From an uncultured Eubacteriales bacterium (GTDB taxonomy: Bacteria > Bacillota > Clostridia > Lachnospirales > Lachnospiraceae): 27,959 nucleotides of DNA. Both the position numbers and the translations under genes were made by a program. Where the stretch lies: positions 1 through 27,959 of the forward strand of contig UQVN01000011.1 of NCBI GenBank assembly GCA_900544525.1. Reading direction: 5' to 3'. The stretch's first letter is position 1. The number at the start of each line of letters is the position of its first letter. This document shows positions 24,541 to 27,959 of this stretch, one piece after another. The notes under the pieces are model-generated. The model had not been told where the DNA came from and searched no databases. It saw only the letters and a list, made by a program, of their open reading frames with translations.

Positions 24541-24795
24541 ATGATCACAAAAACTATGACAATCAAAATTCCATCAGGATTAGAAGCGAGACCAGTGGCT
24601 GTTTTAGTACAAGTAGCAAGTCAATATGAAAGCAGTATTTTAATCGAAACAGAAGATAAAAAAATCAATGCAAAAAGTATTATGGGAATGATGAGTCTTG
24701 GACTTTCAGTAGGAGAGGAAATTACAGTTATTGCTGAAGGAAAAGATGAAGAAGATGCAGTAAACCATATTGAACAATATGTGAGTGCAAATTAA
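24541..24795 (+). CDS. Crh-like HPr-family protein with Glu15
   Basis: This is an 84-residue HPr fold. The active-site loop reads SGLEARPVA, so the phospho-accepting His15 of HPr (GLHARP) is replaced by Glu, encoded by GAA. Bacillus Crh has Gln at this position. The regulatory Ser46 and its surroundings (NAKSIMGMMSLGL) are intact. It therefore cannot act as a normal PTS phosphocarrier but should be a substrate of HprK, encoded upstream. That points to a Crh-like role as CcpA corepressor or metabolic effector (inference). Crh occupies the same place after whiA in Bacillus. AAGGAGG lies 5 bases before the ATG, it starts 20 bases after whiA, and a perfect terminator follows. Confidence 0.92.
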   Translation: MITKTMTIKIPSGLEARPVAVLVQVASQYESSILIETEDKKINAKSIMGMMSLGLSVGEEITVIAEGKDEEDAVNHIEQYVSAN

Positions 24796-24810
24796 TAGAG
24801 AACTTTTTTG

Positions 24811-24841
24811 GGGCTATCACATTTAAGTGATAGCCCTTTTA
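24811..24841 (+). terminator. terminator of the murB-rapZ-whiA-HPr operon
   Basis: GGGCTATCAC and GTGATAGCCC form a perfect 10-pair stem with loop ATTTAA and a short T tail. Its 3' arm GTGATAGCCC recurs in the terminator at 27211-27250. Confidence 0.88.
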
Positions 24842-24849
24842 GTACTTTG

Positions 24850-24890
24850 TAGGAAATCTTTAAGAAATTCTTTATAGAAATTCTAGAATA
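24850..24890 (+). repeat. short tandem palindromes upstream of glf
   Basis: AAGAAATTCTT (24862-24872) and TAGAAATTCTA (24875-24885) are two 11-base palindromes with centres 13 bases apart. A related AGGAAATCTT precedes them and AGAATATTTC follows. They lie where a glf promoter should be. No promoter with good spacing is obvious; TAGAAT hexamers at 24885 and 24899 are possible -10 elements. Confidence 0.4.
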
Positions 24891-24953
24891 TTTCATGTAG
24901 AATAAACAACAGGATAATAAGATAGACAAGATAAAAAACGATGGAGGTCTAAA

Positions 24954-26102
24954 ATGTACGATAGTATAGTAATTGGAGCAGGTGTGGCAGGGGGCGTTAT
25001 TGCACGAGAGTTAGCAGAGCGATGTAATAAAAAGGTACTTGTGATAGAACAAAGAGAACATATAGCTGGAAACTGTTATGATGAATACGATGAAAATGGT
25101 ATTTTAATTCATACTTATGGTCCACATATTTTTCACACAAATAAGAAGAGAGTCTATGAATATCTTTCTCGTTTTACAAAATGGTATCCATATTCTCATG
25201 AAGTAGTAGCAAATGTATATGGCACTTATTTACCAGTTCCTTTTAACTTAAATAGTCTTTACCAAGTATATGGAGAAGAGAAAGAGAAGGAATTAGAAGA
25301 AAAGTTAAAAAATACGTATGGGGATGGGGCAAGAGTCTCTATTTTAACATTGAAAGAAAATGAAGATGAAGAAATTCAAAAAGTTGCAGATTATGTGTAT
25401 GAAAATGTATTTCTTCATTATACTATGAAGCAATGGGGACAAACGCCTGATGAGATCGATCCATCCGTTATGAATCGTGTTCCTGTGTTAATTTCAAGAG
25501 ATAATCGTTATTTTCAAGATACATGGCAAGGAATGCCTCTTGATGGCTATACAAAAATGTTTGAAGCGATTTTGAACCATGAAAACATTGAAGTGCAAGT
25601 TGGGAAAAAGGCCCAAGAGAGAATTTCTTTTACGAATGATCAAATATTATTGGATGGCGTTCCATTTTCAGGAGAGGTTATTTATACCGGTCCAGTAGAT
25701 GAATTGTTTGAGTTTCAATATGGCAGATTACCTTATCGTACCCTTCATTTTACATTTGAACATTTTGAAGAAGATTATGTTCAAACACATGGGGTTGTCA
25801 ATTATACAGTGAATGAGTCTTATACAAGAATTACAGAATTTAAACATATGACAGGACAAAAGGAAAAAGGGACAACCATTATGAAGGAATATCCAAGTAC
25901 TTATACAGGAGAAGAAGGAGAAATTCCTTACTATGCCATTCTCAATGAAGAGAACCGTGCCAATTATGAAAAGTATTGTAAGATGCTAGAGAAATATGAC
26001 AATATATATTTATTAGGACGGTTAGCAGAGTATCAGTATTATAACATTGATGCTATGGTGGAAAAGGCATTAGAACTTGCAGATAAATTGGGGAGTTGCT
26101 AG
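24954..26102 (+). CDS. glf: UDP-galactopyranose mutase Glf
   Basis: Glf interconverts UDP-galactopyranose and UDP-galactofuranose, supplying galactofuranose for cell-surface glycans. The N-terminal FAD fold has IVIGAGVAGGVIARELAE and the family block is HTYGPHIFHTN. Later conserved parts include FNLNSLYQVYG, KQWGQTPDEI and GRLAEYQYYNIDAMV at the C-terminus, matching the FAD-binding end. At 382 residues it has family length. GGAGG lies about 6-7 bases before the ATG. A glycosyltransferase follows after 16 bases, so the pair probably acts on the same surface polymer. Confidence 0.96.
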   Translation: MYDSIVIGAGVAGGVIARELAERCNKKVLVIEQREHIAGNCYDEYDENGILIHTYGPHIFHTNKKRVYEYLSRFTKWYPYSHEVVANVYGTYLPVPFNLNSLYQVYGEEKEKELEEKLKNTYGDGARVSILTLKENEDEEIQKVADYVYENVFLHYTMKQWGQTPDEIDPSVMNRVPVLISRDNRYFQDTWQGMPLDGYTKMFEAILNHENIEVQVGKKAQERISFTNDQILLDGVPFSGEVIYTGPVDELFEFQYGRLPYRTLHFTFEHFEEDYVQTHGVVNYTVNESYTRITEFKHMTGQKEKGTTIMKEYPSTYTGEEGEIPYYAILNEENRANYEKYCKMLEKYDNIYLLGRLAEYQYYNIDAMVEKALELADKLGSC

Positions 26103-26118
26103 ATAGGAGGATAAATAG

Positions 26119-27135
26119 ATGAAATTAATTACATTTGCAGTGCCTTGTTATAACTCAGAAAGTTATATGAGACATTGTGTTGACTCTCTTTTAGAAGGAG
26201 GAGAGGAAGTTGAAATTTTAATTGTGGACGATGGATCAAAAGATGGGACGGCTCAAATTGCAGACGAATATGCCAGTAAGTATCCAACCATTGTAAGAGC
26301 CATTCATCAAGAAAATGGTGGACATGGAGAGGCTGTGAATACAGGACTTTTAAATGCCACAGGATACTATTATAAGGTTGTGGATAGTGATGACTGGGTG
26401 AATAAAGCTGCTTATCATGATATTTTAGAAGTTCTTCGTAAGATGGTAAGAGAAAATATTTCTCTTGATATGCTTCTTAGTAACTTTGTCTATGAAAAAC
26501 AAGGAGCGAGAAGAAAAAAAGTAATGAGTTATCGCAATATGTTTCCGCAAGATGAAGTGATTACATGGGAGGATATGAGATTTTTAAAAAAATCCCAATA
26601 TATTTTAATGCATTCTGTTATTTATCGAACAGAGCTATTAAGAGAATGTGGTTTGAAGCTTCCAAAGCATACATTTTATGTTGATAATATTTTTGTATAT
26701 CAGCCACTTCCTTATGTAAAGACCATATACTATTTGGATGTGAATTTCTATCGTTATTTTATCGGAAGAGGAGATCAATCAGTAAATGAAAAGGTTATGA
26801 TTGGTAGAATTGATCAGCAAATCCGAGTAACACATATTATGCTAGAGACATATAATGTGTGGAAGATTGAGAATAAAAAGTTAAGAAAGTATATGATGAA
26901 TTATTTGGATATTATGATGATGGTATCCTCCATTTTATTAATACGTTCTGGAACGGATGAGAACTTTAAGAAAAAACAAGAACTTTGGAAGTATTTAAAA
27001 AACTTAGATCGCAAGTTATATCGAAAGCTCCGTTATAGTATTATGGGACGTTCTTCTAATTTACCAGGAAGAGGCGGTCGAAAAGTATCCATCATGGCAT
27101 ATCAGATAGTAACGTTTTGTTTTGGGTTTAATTAA
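26119..27135 (+). CDS. family 2 glycosyltransferase
   Basis: This is a GT-A fold transferase using a nucleotide sugar, probably acting at the inner membrane face on a surface glycan. The N-terminus shows FAVPCYNSESYMRHCVDSLL, EILIVDDGSKDGT, and HQENGGHGEAVNTGL. The metal-binding DxD equivalent is VVDSDDW at about residue 90. The C-terminal 150 residues are less typical and basic, with no clear transmembrane segment. At 338 residues the length is ordinary. AGGAGG lies about 8 bases upstream and the gene is co-transcribed with glf. Galactofuranosyl transfer is a reasonable guess from the neighbour but is not shown by sequence. Confidence 0.9.
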   Translation: MKLITFAVPCYNSESYMRHCVDSLLEGGEEVEILIVDDGSKDGTAQIADEYASKYPTIVRAIHQENGGHGEAVNTGLLNATGYYYKVVDSDDWVNKAAYHDILEVLRKMVRENISLDMLLSNFVYEKQGARRKKVMSYRNMFPQDEVITWEDMRFLKKSQYILMHSVIYRTELLRECGLKLPKHTFYVDNIFVYQPLPYVKTIYYLDVNFYRYFIGRGDQSVNEKVMIGRIDQQIRVTHIMLETYNVWKIENKKLRKYMMNYLDIMMMVSSILLIRSGTDENFKKKQELWKYLKNLDRKLYRKLRYSIMGRSSNLPGRGGRKVSIMAYQIVTFCFGFN

Positions 27136-27176
27136 AAATAGGTTATATTTTCTCGTGTGTCAAATTGATATTAGAT

Positions 27177-27206
27177 GTGATAGGAAATTTCCTTTCCTAT
27201 CACATA
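27177..27206. repeat. 13-pair hairpin with TAGGAAA/TTTCCTA core
   Basis: GATGTGATAGGAAA-type arms (ATGTGATAGGAAA with TTTCCTATCACAT) form a perfect stem around a 5-base loop. On the minus strand it follows a terminator's CCTTTTTT directly, exactly as the similar hairpin follows the glnA attenuator at 15387. Confidence 0.65.
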
Positions 27207-27252
27207 AAAAAGGGCATCACACTAATTTTTTAGTGTGATAGCCCTTTTTTAT
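27207..27252. terminator. bidirectional terminator between the glycosyltransferase and PAP2 genes
   Basis: AAAAAAGGGC, then TCACACTAA pairing with TTAGTGTGA, then GCCCTTTTTT form a long stem with a small asymmetric internal loop (A opposite TA). T6 follows on both strands. It lies between two convergent genes. Confidence 0.88.
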
Positions 27253-27282
27253 AGAAAATGCATTGCTTTTCTTTATTCTCAA

Positions 27283-27959
27283 TTAAATGTTTTCAATGGA
27301 AGGTTTTGTCTTATTATTTTCTATATGATAAGCTGGACGATAAACAAAACGATAAATAACACCCCACATAATAAATGCGGTTATAACATCTAAGAAAGAG
27401 TGTTGTTTTAAAAACATAGTAGATAAAATAATGGATATGGATAAAATTGTTGTTATAATATAAGTTATATTTTTTAGTCGGCTGCTAAAATGTTCCTTTA
27501 GATAGCTACTTCTTTGAACAGCAGACCAAACGCAAAGTGTGTTATATACATGAATGCTTGGAGCAATATTTGTTGGCGTATCGATCTGATAGAGATATTT
27601 TACCATATCCACAAAAATATTATCTCTTGCAAATTCAGTAGGACGAAGTTGATGTCCATTTGGAAATAAGGTGGATACAATTAAAAAAATCGTCATTCCA
27701 ATAAATAAAAAGCAAGTAAGTTGATAAAACTCTTTTGTATCTTTAAAGAAAAAGTATATGACCCATATGCTAATAAAAGCAAACCAGAGCATATAGGGGA
27801 TAATAAAAAATTCGTTAAATGGAATATAATCATCAATTTTTACATGAATGATATATTCGGGAGAATATCCCACAGTTTTTTCAAGCCAAGCAAACCATGG
27901 CAAGTAAATAAGAAAATATAAAAACATACAAGCGTGTCTATGCTGGTATAACCACTTTT
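27283..27959 (-). CDS. PAP2-superfamily membrane protein, 5' end outside the window
   Basis: This is an integral membrane protein with about six hydrophobic segments, related to PAP2-type lipid phosphatases and phosphotransferases. Visible motifs are NGHQLRP (motif 1 region), PSIHVYN (motif 2, with the catalytic His) and STMFLKQHSFLDV (motif 3, with the His and Asp). The usual Lys of motif 1, the PSGH glycine and the Arg of motif 3 are not conserved, as in the divergent PAP2 / inositolphosphotransferase-like group. A Met at 27927 could start a 214-residue protein, but the frame stays open to the window edge. The residues upstream of it (KWLYQHRHAC) read naturally into the first membrane segment, so the gene is probably cut by the edge. 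Substrate unknown. Confidence 0.75.
   Translation of the reverse strand, partial: KWLYQHRHACMFLYFLIYLPWFAWLEKTVGYSPEYIIHVKIDDYIPFNEFFIIPYMLWFAFISIWVIYFFFKDTKEFYQLTCFLFIGMTIFLIVSTLFPNGHQLRPTEFARDNIFVDMVKYLYQIDTPTNIAPSIHVYNTLCVWSAVQRSSYLKEHFSSRLKNITYIITTILSISIILSTMFLKQHSFLDVITAFIMWGVIYRFVYRPAYHIENNKTKPSIENI

Noticed and set aside
1..27959. tRNA or rRNA genes, CRISPR arrays, insertion sequences, integrase or phage genes
   Set aside because: No cloverleaf-like segment, regular spaced direct repeats, transposase or recombinase motifs were seen in any frame or spacer.

Overview
The window looks like a chromosomal segment of a low-GC Clostridia, probably Lachnospiraceae. That placement is an inference from AT-rich sequence, strong AGGAGG-type ribosome binding sites, the gene order hprK / murB / rapZ / whiA / HPr, and a type III glutamine synthetase together with a type I enzyme next to an ANTAR regulator. 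I found no tRNA, rRNA, insertion sequence, CRISPR array, phage gene or clear gene transfer. Nearly all of it is core metabolism and cell-envelope or housekeeping functions, so the interest lies mainly in the RNA leaders and in a few altered residues.

Layout. Positions 1-3200 hold ftsH (membrane protease) and a Cof-type HAD phosphatase. Positions 3300-17470 form a glutamine/glutamate block. On the minus strand are purF and the type III glutamine synthetase glnN. On the plus strand are pyrG, gltB-gltD (glutamate synthase), the type I glutamine synthetase glnA, and an ANTAR-domain regulator. Every enzyme in this block makes or consumes glutamine. The glnA leader has a near-perfect promoter, then two overlapping small hairpins with hexaloops carrying A at position 1 and G at position 4, and these overlap a strong intrinsic terminator. 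That is the signature of ANTAR-controlled antitermination, and the likely ANTAR protein is encoded directly downstream. The glnN leader carries a terminator and a first hairpin with the identical loop AAAGGC, so one RNA-binding regulator may control both glutamine synthetases.

Positions 17480-24840 hold uvrC, then hprK, a ROK glucokinase, murB, rapZ, whiA and an HPr-family protein. The HPr-family protein has Glu in place of the catalytic His15 but keeps Ser46. It therefore looks like a Crh-type regulatory substrate of the neighbouring HPr kinase rather than a PTS phosphocarrier. Positions 24950-27280 carry glf (UDP-galactopyranose mutase) and a family 2 glycosyltransferase, flanked by terminators, and a minus-strand PAP2-family membrane protein that runs off the right edge.

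Non-coding features of note are a structured hprK leader, a terminator whose arm contains the uvrC Shine-Dalgarno sequence, and a large palindromic element after the HAD gene. There is also a hairpin with a conserved TAGGAAA/TTTCCTA core and compensating outer pairs that lies beside two terminators more than 11 kb apart.
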